Positions 9,901-16,242 of a DNA stretch of 22,852 bases are shown here, one piece after another; the first letter of the stretch is position 1, and every line of letters begins with the position of its first letter. The position numbers and the translations under genes are program-made. This DNA comes from Micavibrio sp. UBA5703 (GTDB taxonomy: Bacteria; Pseudomonadota; Alphaproteobacteria; Micavibrionales; Micavibrionaceae): assembly GCA_002420015.1 (NCBI GenBank), contig DIHF01000050.1:1-22852 (forward strand). Direction: 5' to 3'. The notes beneath the pieces were generated by a model. That model searched no databases and was not told the origin of the DNA. It worked only from the letters and a program-made list of their open reading frames with translations.

Positions 9901-10075
9901 GCAATATGGCCAGTTGAAGATCGCCCTTCATATCGACCTCAAAGCCCGTGGCTTTGTTGATCTGTTCCTGGGCTTGGGTCTTATAGGCGCTCCAATCGAC
10001 AAAACTCGGGCCGATCAACAACAAGGCGATCACAACGACAAGGACGGAAGGAACGGCGATAAGAATGCGCTTCAT
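6902..10075 (-). CDS. AsmA family protein, 1057 aa
   Basis: Member of the AsmA/TamB-like group, whose members are inner-membrane anchored and extend into the periplasm; they are linked to outer-membrane assembly or lipid transport. The N-terminus has one membrane anchor (about 4-22) followed by the typical AsmA start (FVDWSAYKTQ..., then the G-D-L-x-x-x-I-L-P-S-P pattern around 51-61). A long repetitive beta-rich region follows, and a C-terminal AsmA core includes GKGQVSMDSEFSASG and LDLESEKLSVAAKGTINLP. Residues about 974-1045 form a Pro/Ala/Glu-rich linker, and a short helix (EEEKIIRGVIDLLGQ) ends the protein. It lies 93 nt after the cNMP-binding gene, in line with the pha genes. The exact orthologue is uncertain. 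Confidence 0.92.
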   Translation of the reverse strand: MKRILIAVPSVLVVVIALLLIGPSFVDWSAYKTQAQEQINKATGFEVDMKGDLQLAILPSPRVLIEDMSIRAPEGSSAENLVSLKRLSVNLALMPLLGGEIVVDSVKMIEPQIDLEILKSGKPNWISPKIEEGLAEKKEAPDTENPAENKLAQAISLQKVHIEGGRFSYIDQAKKGNKTEIGDIDATLQAETLEGPYKLEGSFAYGGNNIELTGSAGRYSADTKSIVPMLKVVIMPLDVVVKYSGVLSLDGKVELQGETGFSLTSVEKTFSAFGAKNLKDFDVPLEGKGLLTASEAGIDYKDLTLDLAGNKYAGSLSAKLAPMNIKADLKAAAPPKFAVWLPQTLKADVNLTTSGQKTSLSNSIIKLDDTALTVTGSYEGGPRPKADLTLVSKAVDLDAWSSRLGKDGAKSAQQAQGGATSKADAKALGQSLMLPMDLDFDFDIGNLKAQGRSVDGLRAVGELRKNSLSLEKLSVQNVSGAAFSLKGAVQNLKDLSGIDMSFSGTTQDLRKAVSAFGGKAETVPDLGKVEALAEVKGSAQSLDTTANIKALGGELITQGVLANPLQAVQIDKLTVQVKHGDLAQALQVLTPGTARNEALAGPVDLYAEVSRAGTVYTLNDFAGKLAGTAVEGTLEVDTGGAKPQAKGGLKIGDLAIDAPVKKPSGSGGGSSAGASGGNADMRWSREAINTAWMHSANADIDVVAKSITYGKWKLVNPVLKAKLQDGALDVSQLDAQVFGGTLAMNANVKSSQNPREPVHVRLASQLRDVSIEQLALALSGGKAVQGKGQVSMDSEFSASGISPAALVYDMGGKGSLTGKDLVMEGYDLANFAAAMSDETKIGHNAEQIWAGTQKGGTTRFDTMDGQFTASEGVINVSKLDLESEKLSVAAKGTINLPRWWIDMPAQITMKPPYEIPPYTIPIQGPLDNPKAVTSNIMGDFVMRKLERKLIKEIGAEGELGDLLGKVLNVPKQPAPQNAPVPAPVAPAPVPAAPAPVPVPEQVVPSGGEEIAPVPQPEQPYEPASEPQAQPEPAPQQEQQPVSEEEKIIRGVIDLLGQ

Positions 10076-10168
10076 GATATTTTCCCGTATTTTCAGGTTA
10101 GAAAAAGCTTCGGGCGCAGTTATAGCGCTAAAAGGCCAAGGGGTGCAAGAAATCGGCTTGAGAGAAGA

Positions 10169-10699
10169 TTATGCCTTGGGACGGCTCCCGAAAGTGCGCA
10201 CGGCATTGAGGAACTCTTCCAGCTTGGGCAGAGTAGCGTTTTCAAACGCCTGCTTCTGGTCCTTGGGCAATGAGCCCATGACATTTTGATATATGATACG
10301 CGCCGCTTCGGTCATGTCGCGCAGATCGGAGCCTTTGTTTGTTAAGGTATTGTTGGCACTGACAATACGCTGCGTCAGCATGGTCATAATGGCCTTGATG
10401 GTCGGATCCGTGCGCGCCATTTTTTTCTTGAGTGTTTCACGTGTGATAATGATGAGGCTCGTGTCCTCCAGCGCCTTGACCGAGGCTGTGCGCGGTTCGT
10501 CGAAAATAAGCGCCATTTCACCGAAAATCTGGCCAAGCTCCAGCCTGGCCAATTCGACGTGTTTGCCGTTGCTCTCTGTAAAAACGGCGACGCTGCCCGA
10601 CTGGATAAGATAAGCGCAATTTCCAGAGTCACCCTGCTTCATAACCAGAGTACCTTCGGGAACAAAACGCCGTTCGAGAATGATAGATTCCTTACTCAT
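10169..10699 (-). CDS. Stand-alone cyclic-nucleotide-binding domain protein
   Basis: A 176-aa protein whose first about 120 residues are a CRP-type cyclic-nucleotide-binding beta-barrel. The phosphate-binding cassette reads FGEMALIFDEPRTASV (59-74), with the ribose-binding Glu61 and phosphate-binding Arg70 both intact, so cAMP or cGMP binding is credible. The C-terminal about 55 residues are helical (SDLRDMTEAARIIYQNVMG...) and contain no helix-turn-helix, so it is not a CRP-type transcription factor. I chose the ATG at 10699; the frame is open upstream but that part overlaps phaB. It lies 16 nt after the phaB stop with no clear Shine-Dalgarno, suggesting co-transcription with phaB. Partner unknown. 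Confidence 0.9.
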   Translation of the reverse strand: MSKESIILERRFVPEGTLVMKQGDSGNCAYLIQSGSVAVFTESNGKHVELARLELGQIFGEMALIFDEPRTASVKALEDTSLIIITRETLKKKMARTDPTIKAIMTMLTQRIVSANNTLTNKGSDLRDMTEAARIIYQNVMGSLPKDQKQAFENATLPKLEEFLNAVRTFGSRPKA

Positions 10700-10715
10700 G
10701 GAAACACTATAGCAA

Positions 10716-11438
10716 TCAGGCCATGTGTTGGCCACCGTTAACCGCGATGGTCGCACCGGTTATGAACGATGCCTTTTCGGAAGCCAGCATGGAGACGATA
10801 CCCGCCACCTCCTCCGGCTTGCCCAGACGCCCGACGGGGATCTGCTTGACGACCGAGGCCAGAATTTGCGGGTCCATCACGGCGGTCATTTCGGTGTCGA
10901 TATAGCCGGGGCAAACCACATTGACCGTGATACCTTTTGCTGCGCTTTCCTGCGCCAGAGCGCGCGAAAAACCGATAATGCCGGATTTGGAGGCGCAATA
11001 ATTCGTCTGGCCGAACTGGCCCTTCTGGCCGTTGATCGAGCTGTTGTTGATGATCCGGCCATAGCCGCGCTCCCGCATCCCGTTGATAACCGCCCGGCAC
11101 ATGTTAAAGCAGGAATAAAGATTGGCTTCGATCACGCTGCGCCAGCTATCGGCGGTCATTTTGTGCAGCACGCCGTCGCGGGTAATTCCGGCATTATTGA
11201 CCAGAACCGTTACAGGGCCGAGCTTTTTTTCAATCTCGGCCACGCCGCTCATGCAGGCATCCAGATCCGTAATATCGAACTTGAAAGTCTCATGCCCCGT
11301 TTCCTCGCGAAAACTTTTGGCCGCTTCGTCGTTGCCGTGATAAACGGCGGCAACTTTCATGCCGTCCGCGATCAGGGCTTTGGATATTGCCCGGCCGATG
11401 CCTCTTGTCCCGCCGGTTACGATCGCTACCTGGTTCAT
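10716..11438 (-). CDS. phaB: Acetoacetyl-CoA reductase PhaB
   Basis: NADPH-dependent reductase making (R)-3-hydroxybutyryl-CoA from acetoacetyl-CoA for PHA synthesis. A 240-aa short-chain dehydrogenase: cofactor motif TGGTRGIG (8-15), NNAGITRDG (81-89), active-site Ser in NNSSINGQKGQFGQTNY (131-147), and YCASK (147-151), with Tyr147 and Lys151 catalytic. The GQKGQFGQTNY block is typical of PhaB rather than FabG. The start ATG (11438) overlaps the phaA stop by ATGA, and GGAG lies 7-8 nt upstream, so I prefer it to an in-frame ATG at 11450. Coupled translation with phaA is expected. Confidence 0.95.
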   Translation of the reverse strand: MNQVAIVTGGTRGIGRAISKALIADGMKVAAVYHGNDEAAKSFREETGHETFKFDITDLDACMSGVAEIEKKLGPVTVLVNNAGITRDGVLHKMTADSWRSVIEANLYSCFNMCRAVINGMRERGYGRIINNSSINGQKGQFGQTNYCASKSGIIGFSRALAQESAAKGITVNVVCPGYIDTEMTAVMDPQILASVVKQIPVGRLGKPEEVAGIVSMLASEKASFITGATIAVNGGQHMA

Positions 11439-12637
11439 AGTTTTCTCCATTCACTGCCCGCATCGCGTTCGACGCACATGGCAATACCCATGCCGCCGCC
11501 GATGCATAAAGTGGCCAACCCTTTTTGTGCGCCGCGCCGCGCCATTTCGTGCAGCAAAGTCGTCATGACCCGTGTGCCGGAAGCGCCGATCGGGTGACCC
11601 AGCGCAATTGCGCCACCATTGACATTCGTCTTGTCCGGGTTAAACCCCATCTCCTTCATAACGGAACACGCCTGCGCAGCAAAAGCCTCATTCGACTCAA
11701 CAAGGTCGAGGTCCGAAACGCCCCAGCCGGCCTTTTCCAGCGCCTTTTTAGAGGCCGGGATCGGGCCGGTCCCCATCACCGCCGGGTCGACCCCGGCCGT
11801 AGCCCATGACGCGATCCGCGCCAGCGGCTTGATGCCGCGTTTTTGCGCCTCGCTGGCGCGCATCAGAACGGTTGCCGCCGCGCCATCATTGATACCCGAG
11901 GCATTGGCCGCCGTAACCGTCCCGTCCGGCTTGAAGGCCGGACGTAGTTTTGAAAGGCTCTCGGCTGTAACCCCCGCACGCGGAAACTCGTCCTTATTGA
12001 TGACGACTTCTTCCTTGCGCTGCTTGACCGTTACGGGGACGATTTCGGCGTCAAACTTCCCCGCCTTGATCGCGGCCTCGGCCTTTTGCTGCGAAAGCGC
12101 AGCAAATTCGTCCTGCTGCGCCCGTGTGATCTGGTATTTTTCGGCGATATTTTCTGCCGTAATGCCCATGTGATAGCCGTTGAAAATGTCCCACAGCCCG
12201 TCGCGGATCATGGTATCCATCATTTCAACCGCGCCGAATTTAACGCCTTCGCGCATATAGACGCAATGCGGCGAACGGCTCATACTTTCCTGCCCGCCCG
12301 CCACGACAATATTGCTGTCGCCACTCAGGATGGATTGCATGCCGAGCGCCAGTGTCCGCAGGCCGGAACCGCAGACCTGATTGATGGTAAAAGCCGTTTT
12401 TTCCCTGGCAATCCCCGCAGCAATCGCCGCCTGACGCGCCGGGTTCTGGCCCGCACCCGCCGTCAAAACCTGCCCCATGATGACTTCATCGACATCGTTT
12501 GCGGCAATACCCGCGTCAAGCAGAACGCTTTCAATCGCGATTTTTCCGAGTTCATGGGCATTCAGCGCGCTTAAACCGCCGCCGAGATTGCCGATGGCCG
12601 TTCTTTTTGCTGCCGCGATGACAATGGGATCGTTCAT
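11435..12637 (-). CDS. phaA: Acetyl-CoA acetyltransferase PhaA
   Basis: Condenses two acetyl-CoA to acetoacetyl-CoA, the first step of PHB synthesis. The 400-aa thiolase shows all catalytic residues: Cys89 in NQVCGSG, His348 in GGAIALGHPIGASG and Cys378 in CIGGGMG; NEAF is at 316-319. I chose the ATG at 12637, which has AAGGAG 9 nt upstream and gives the standard thiolase N-terminus (MNDPIVIAAAKRTAIG). The frame is open back to 12736, but that part is non-homologous. It overlaps phaB by 4 nt. A 171-nt gap, with a repeat and a promoter candidate, separates it from phaC. Confidence 0.96.
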   Translation of the reverse strand: MNDPIVIAAAKRTAIGNLGGGLSALNAHELGKIAIESVLLDAGIAANDVDEVIMGQVLTAGAGQNPARQAAIAAGIAREKTAFTINQVCGSGLRTLALGMQSILSGDSNIVVAGGQESMSRSPHCVYMREGVKFGAVEMMDTMIRDGLWDIFNGYHMGITAENIAEKYQITRAQQDEFAALSQQKAEAAIKAGKFDAEIVPVTVKQRKEEVVINKDEFPRAGVTAESLSKLRPAFKPDGTVTAANASGINDGAAATVLMRASEAQKRGIKPLARIASWATAGVDPAVMGTGPIPASKKALEKAGWGVSDLDLVESNEAFAAQACSVMKEMGFNPDKTNVNGGAIALGHPIGASGTRVMTTLLHEMARRGAQKGLATLCIGGGMGIAMCVERDAGSEWRKL

Positions 12638-12668
12638 TATTATATCTCCTTGAAATACCGATGGCCGT

Positions 12669-12696
12669 ACCATACCAAGCGCAACAATCTTTGCAA
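12669..12696 (-). promoter_or_regulatory. phaA promoter candidate with putative PhaR operator
   Basis: On the minus strand TTGCAA (12696-12691), a 16-nt spacer and TATGGT (12674-12669) form a promoter-like pair about 30 nt before the phaA start. Plus-strand bases 12681-12696 read GCAACAATCTTTGCAA. This shares GCAACAAT-N-TGCAA with the phaR/phaC intergenic region, the spacer being 3 nt here and 4 nt there. The motif covers the -35 and part of the spacer, a good place for a repressor. That PhaR binds it is inferred. Confidence 0.45.
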
Positions 12697-12734
12697 GTTT
12701 ATTAACAGGCCCCCAGTAAGAACCCATTACTTTC

Positions 12735-12804
12735 AAACCACAGAGACACAGAGGTACAGAGTTTTATCTTCATTCCTCTCCGTGTCTCTGTACCTCTGTG
12801 GTTT
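12735..12804. repeat. Long inverted repeat of CACAGAG units after phaC
   Basis: Left arm AAACCACAGAGACACAGAGG and its continuation to about 12761 pairs with the right arm (about 12779-12804), which ends CTCTGTGGTTT. The stem is about 26 bp with three mismatched positions, around a loop of roughly 17 nt. It starts 4 nt after the phaC stop. This composition, which translates as HRGTETRRG and LCTSVSLWF, is a widespread bacterial intergenic repeat that is often mis-annotated as protein. It may stabilise the phaC 3' end or attenuate readthrough into phaA. Confidence 0.75.
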
Positions 12805-12808
12805 TTAA

Positions 12809-13903
12809 CTATTTTGCAAATGCCGCGATGGGCTGCCATACATCCGTAATGCTGTTTGCTCCCGCGATCATGCCGATATGTCCACAACCGGGGCTGAGGA
12901 TTTTTGCTCCGGGAATAATATTCGCCAGCTTTGCCGCCTGTTCGTACTCGACAAGCCGGTCTTTTTTCGACGTGACCACCAGCACAGGTACGGCAATCGC
13001 AGCCGGGTCCACCGTCACGCCCCCGACACGCCATTGCCCCCGTCCCGGCTCGTTGGCGAAAAACCAGTTTTCGATGCAATGTTTGGCCACCTGCGCCGGT
13101 AAAGACACGCCGTCGTTCAGCCAATCCTCGACCGCAATAAAAAGACGCGCCGTATCGGAACTTTGATCCATATCGTCGAAAGAGGCGAATTTTCTGGCGG
13201 ACATCACAGGATCCAAGCTGGCGAACAGGGTTTGAATGGCCTCAACAGGCAACGGCCGCCCGGCATTGACATAGGGCGCCGTTGCAGGCGCCCAGAATCT
13301 GATCCGGTTCAGGAGATCCTGCCTGCCTGCATGAAAATCCCAGGGCGCGGCCAGCATCACCAGACGGTTCATGACCTGCTTCCTGTGCACCGCCGCACCT
13401 AAAAGCAGCGTTCCACCCATACAATAACCCAGCGCCGCAACAGGCTGCCCCTCTTCTGCCGCAACAAATTCAAGCGCCGGGACCAGTCTTTCCAGCACAA
13501 GCGCATCAATATTGCCTTGCTGTCTGTCTTTGCTGACATCGCCCCAGTCCAGCAGATAGACATTCAACCCCTGCCCCGCCATCCAGCGGGTGAAGGACCG
13601 CTCCGCGCACAAATCGAGAATGGTTGAACGATTGATAAGTGAAGGCACTATAATAAGTGCGCCTTTGGGTTTGTCAGATTTGCACAATCTGACCGTAACC
13701 GTCCCTTTTTCCCAGACCAGCGGTAAAGGCTCCTGTAGGGGTTTATAGGGGTGCTCCTGATATTTGCGAATCCCGCGCAGCATCTTTTCCATGCCGCCCG
13801 CCATTTCACCGGCAAGTTTCGCCCCTTCGGCCTGCGACATGACCGGCCATGCGGATGTGGCCATACCTATGTGTATCGGCAGTGGATGCGGCCCTGTTCG
13901 CAT
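12809..13903 (-). CDS. phaC: Short PHA synthase PhaC (class III-like)
   Basis: Polymerises (R)-3-hydroxyacyl-CoA into PHA at the granule surface. At 364 aa it has the size of class III PhaC rather than the about 600 aa class I enzyme usual in Alphaproteobacteria. The alpha/beta-hydrolase fold shows the lipase-like box GYCMGG (159-164) with nucleophile Cys161, VYLLDWGD (115-122), Asp315 in TSKKDRLVEY and His342 in PGCGHIG, so the catalytic triad is complete. I chose the ATG at 13903, preceded by GAGGG and AGGA; an ATG at 13966 is possible but lies inside the promoter region. No PhaE subunit gene is seen in the window. It is divergent from phaR. Confidence 0.88.
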   Translation of the reverse strand: MRTGPHPLPIHIGMATSAWPVMSQAEGAKLAGEMAGGMEKMLRGIRKYQEHPYKPLQEPLPLVWEKGTVTVRLCKSDKPKGALIIVPSLINRSTILDLCAERSFTRWMAGQGLNVYLLDWGDVSKDRQQGNIDALVLERLVPALEFVAAEEGQPVAALGYCMGGTLLLGAAVHRKQVMNRLVMLAAPWDFHAGRQDLLNRIRFWAPATAPYVNAGRPLPVEAIQTLFASLDPVMSARKFASFDDMDQSSDTARLFIAVEDWLNDGVSLPAQVAKHCIENWFFANEPGRGQWRVGGVTVDPAAIAVPVLVVTSKKDRLVEYEQAAKLANIIPGAKILSPGCGHIGMIAGANSITDVWQPIAAFAK

Positions 13904-13941
13904 ATTCCTGTAACCCTCAAACAAACAGATCGAAGCTCTGG

Positions 13942-13983
13942 TTGCACAAAATTGTTGCATTGCCAAAATTTGTGCTATTATAT
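13942..13983 (+). promoter_or_regulatory. phaR promoter with putative PhaR operator; divergent phaC control region
   Basis: TTGCAT (13955-13960), a 17-nt spacer and TTATAT (13978-13983) make a good plus-strand promoter for phaR. On the other strand TATAAT (13982-13977) could serve phaC. GCACAAA (13944-13950) and TTTGTGC (13969-13975) are inverted arms spanning the -35 and spacer. On the minus strand 13958-13942 reads GCAACAATTTTGTGCAA, matching the motif before phaA. TGC-rich sites are typical of PhaR operators, so autoregulation is likely; this is inferred. Confidence 0.55.
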
Positions 13984-14085
13984 CCGCATCAAGACAGTCG
14001 CGCTACAAAGGTATTTTGTTCTGGCATGCTTCGTGCATAAAGGCCGATGAATATTTTTGCAGCATTAAACAACAGCAGGTGCAAT

Positions 14086-14616
14086 ATGGGAAGAACCAGA
14101 ACCAAAGAAGGCGAACCGACCATCATCAAGAAATACGCGAACCGTCGTCTGTACGACACGGGCCGCAGCAGCTACGTCACGCTGGATGATTTGTGCGAAA
14201 TGGTCAAGGAAGGTCATGACTTCGTGGTGCAGGACGCCAAGACCGGTGAGGACATCACCCGCCCCGTTCTGACCCAGATTATTGTCGAGCAGGAAACCAC
14301 CAGCGAGCAGACCCTCCTGCCCACCAGCTTTTTGCGCAACCTGATCGGCTTTTACGGCGATAATATGCAGGGTCTTGTTCCCAATTATCTCGACCAGACG
14401 CTGAACTTTTTCGTCACCAATCAGGAACGCATGCGCGAACAGATTAACAAATCCTTTGAAAACATAGGCGGCATGCAGAATATGTTCCCCGGCTCTGCTG
14501 CGCTGGAGGAAATGAACAAGCAGAACATGGCCATGCTCGAACGCACCATGAAGATGTTCACACCCTTCAACATGCAGCATGGGTCGGGCGAAGACGAAAA
14601 GGCCGGGAAGAAGTAG
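14086..14616 (+). CDS. phaR: PHA synthesis repressor PhaR
   Basis: Transcriptional repressor that binds DNA and nascent PHA, releasing phasin and PHA genes when polymer forms. The 176-aa protein has the PHB_acc_N DNA-binding domain at about 11-70 (IKKYANRRLYDT...SSYVTLDDL...MVK and ITRPVLTQII), then PHB_acc segments at about 80-120 (FLRNLIGFYGDNMQ; YLDQTLNFFVTNQERM). A Met-rich helical tail follows. I chose the ATG at 14086 because the family starts shortly before the IKKYANRRLY block and an AGG-type ribosome site precedes it. An in-frame ATG at 14047 adds 13 residues that do not fit the family. It is convergent with the EAL gene, 10 nt apart. Confidence 0.96.
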   Translation: MGRTRTKEGEPTIIKKYANRRLYDTGRSSYVTLDDLCEMVKEGHDFVVQDAKTGEDITRPVLTQIIVEQETTSEQTLLPTSFLRNLIGFYGDNMQGLVPNYLDQTLNFFVTNQERMREQINKSFENIGGMQNMFPGSAALEEMNKQNMAMLERTMKMFTPFNMQHGSGEDEKAGKK

Positions 14617-14626
14617 GAAGCCGGTT

Positions 14627-16018
14627 TTAGCAGATTTCGTCCGCCGCTTGTATCAGACTTGCATCTATCGGGAATTCGCGGTGAATGTGGCCGGGAGACA
14701 GCCAGAGCCTTTCGGTGCTCGGCCTGCCGCAATAAAACCCCTGAATATGGCCCACACCGTCGCCGACCAGAAGGTCTGCCTCGCCTTTGGTTTCCGCGCC
14801 CTCGCCAACCGTCTCAATGTCGATGCCATCGGCCAGGGATTGCAACGCTCTGACAAAAAGTCGGCTTTCCTCAGTATCTGTAATACCCCGCACATAGGAA
14901 CCGTCGATCTTGACGATATCGATGTCCAGCGTCTTAAGCTGCGAAAAGGCCGTGTACCCGGCCCCAAAATCGTCGAGAGCAATGCGGCATCCCAGCTTTT
15001 TAAGTGTGCCGATGAACATAGCAGTTTTCTTTATGTCCTGCATGACCGTGCTTTCGGTTATCTCAATGATCAATCTTTCCGCAACATCGCGGCGGCCCTC
15101 CAGCGCCCCGACAACCGTTGAAAGCCATTGCGGATCGGTCAGCGACCAGTTGGAAACATTGACGGACAGGTTGATGTCCGGGAACATGCCCAGTTCCTGT
15201 ATCGCCAGATGCATTGTGTATCTGTCCAGAACTCTGGCCAACCCAAGTTCCTCGACTGCCGGAATGAATTCGGCGGCCGTCATCAGATTGCCATTTTCGC
15301 CGATAATGCGAACAAGGCACTCATAGAAAGAAACCGCACGTGTTTTCGCATCCACCACGGGCTGGAAGGCCAGCCTGACGCGGTGATCCTTGATGGCCTT
15401 TAGAAAATTGTCGCCTATCGCCAGCATAGAGCGGTAATTGCTTCCCTGCTCGGCCATTTCGGCATAAGACACAAAGCACCCGCGCCCCTGATCCTTCGCT
15501 GCGCGCAGAGCCGCCTCGGCCTTGGCCAGCAACCCTTGCGCCGAAATTTTTCGATCTGCGATCTCAAGCCCGCCGATGGAAACGCCCACGCGCACAGGCC
15601 CCATTTCGGCGCGCAAGGACATTTCATAGAACCCGTTCAGCATATGATCCGCAATCGTCGCCATATCCAGAGCGCCCATTTTTTCGACGAAAACGCCGAA
15701 CGTATCGCCGCCGATACGGGTCACATGGGCCGATTGCCCCGCCAGGGCTTTTAGATGGCGGCCCGTTTCATCGATGATCCTGTCGGCGTATTCCGCCCCG
15801 AAGGCTTCGTTGAACAGCGAAAGCCTGTCTATCCCCACGGCCAGAAGACATGCGTTTCCTTGCCCCTCATGACCGTCCAGCCATAATTGCACAGCCTGAT
15901 GAATAGATTTTCTCCCGGCGTGCCCACCCCCGGCAGTCAAAGGAGCACTCGCGGACCCGGCAATGTCCCTGCCGCCGTCCCCGCTGCCCGGTGTCATATA
16001 TATCGTGCCTGTACTCAT
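14627..16018 (-). CDS. GGDEF-EAL protein, probable c-di-GMP phosphodiesterase
   Basis: A 463-aa soluble protein with a degenerate GGDEF domain (about 55-195) and an EAL domain (about 205-440). The GGDEF motif reads GGDTF (103-107), having lost the Glu needed for cyclase activity, and there is no RxxD inhibitory site at the usual position. The EAL motif reads ECL (233-235) but keeps the metal-binding Glu. N287, E319, the DDFGAGY pair D349/D350, K370, E406 and Q426 are all conserved, so phosphodiesterase activity is likely. The N-terminal 40 residues are Gly/Ser-rich with no sensor domain. The ATG at 16018 has no clear Shine-Dalgarno; ATG 15997 is an alternative. It follows the coiled-coil gene on the same strand after 224 nt. 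Confidence 0.93.
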   Translation of the reverse strand: MSTGTIYMTPGSGDGGRDIAGSASAPLTAGGGHAGRKSIHQAVQLWLDGHEGQGNACLLAVGIDRLSLFNEAFGAEYADRIIDETGRHLKALAGQSAHVTRIGGDTFGVFVEKMGALDMATIADHMLNGFYEMSLRAEMGPVRVGVSIGGLEIADRKISAQGLLAKAEAALRAAKDQGRGCFVSYAEMAEQGSNYRSMLAIGDNFLKAIKDHRVRLAFQPVVDAKTRAVSFYECLVRIIGENGNLMTAAEFIPAVEELGLARVLDRYTMHLAIQELGMFPDINLSVNVSNWSLTDPQWLSTVVGALEGRRDVAERLIIEITESTVMQDIKKTAMFIGTLKKLGCRIALDDFGAGYTAFSQLKTLDIDIVKIDGSYVRGITDTEESRLFVRALQSLADGIDIETVGEGAETKGEADLLVGDGVGHIQGFYCGRPSTERLWLSPGHIHREFPIDASLIQAADEIC

Positions 16019-16242
16019 ATTATTTTTTTATGATATGCCGCCGTCCGCCTTGGTATCAAAGCACAGGCCGCGCACATCCCCCTTACACGTAAATACCCCT
16101 GACACCAGCTTACCCATGAAATTATTACCAATTTATTTAAAATTTTATCTAAATTTTACATAAATTGTAGAAATATGCGTTTTTTCTGTTATAAAACAGC
16201 GCGTTTTATATATTAACACAATGATTTTATTGAATAAAATGG
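16019..16242. other. AT-rich 224-bp intergenic gap
   Basis: This gap lies between the coiled-coil gene and the EAL gene, both on the minus strand. It is markedly more AT-rich than its surroundings, with many A and T runs. It holds two small inverted repeats: CTGTT-ATAA-AACAG near 16187 and ATTTTAT-TGA-ATAAAAT near 16225. The second lies just after the coiled-coil stop, but no T-run follows it on the minus strand, so it is at best a weak terminator. The AT-rich part probably holds the EAL gene promoter. No ORF of note. Confidence 0.5.

Noticed and set aside
9008..10273. 421-aa plus-strand frame
   Set aside because: Antisense shadow of the AsmA gene; its rich basic/aromatic composition and lack of family motifs fit a shadow of a real gene.
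10725..11597. 290-aa plus-strand frame
   Set aside because: Antisense to phaB and the phaA 3' end, which have full catalytic motifs on the other strand.
12638..12736. N-terminal extension of PhaA
   Set aside because: It covers the promoter candidate and is not thiolase-like; AAGGAG supports the start at 12637.
12702..13124. 140-aa minus-strand frame ending in HRGTETRRG...LCTSVSLWF
   Set aside because: It runs through the phaC 3' end in another frame and then translates the CACAGAG inverted repeat, a known source of spurious proteins.
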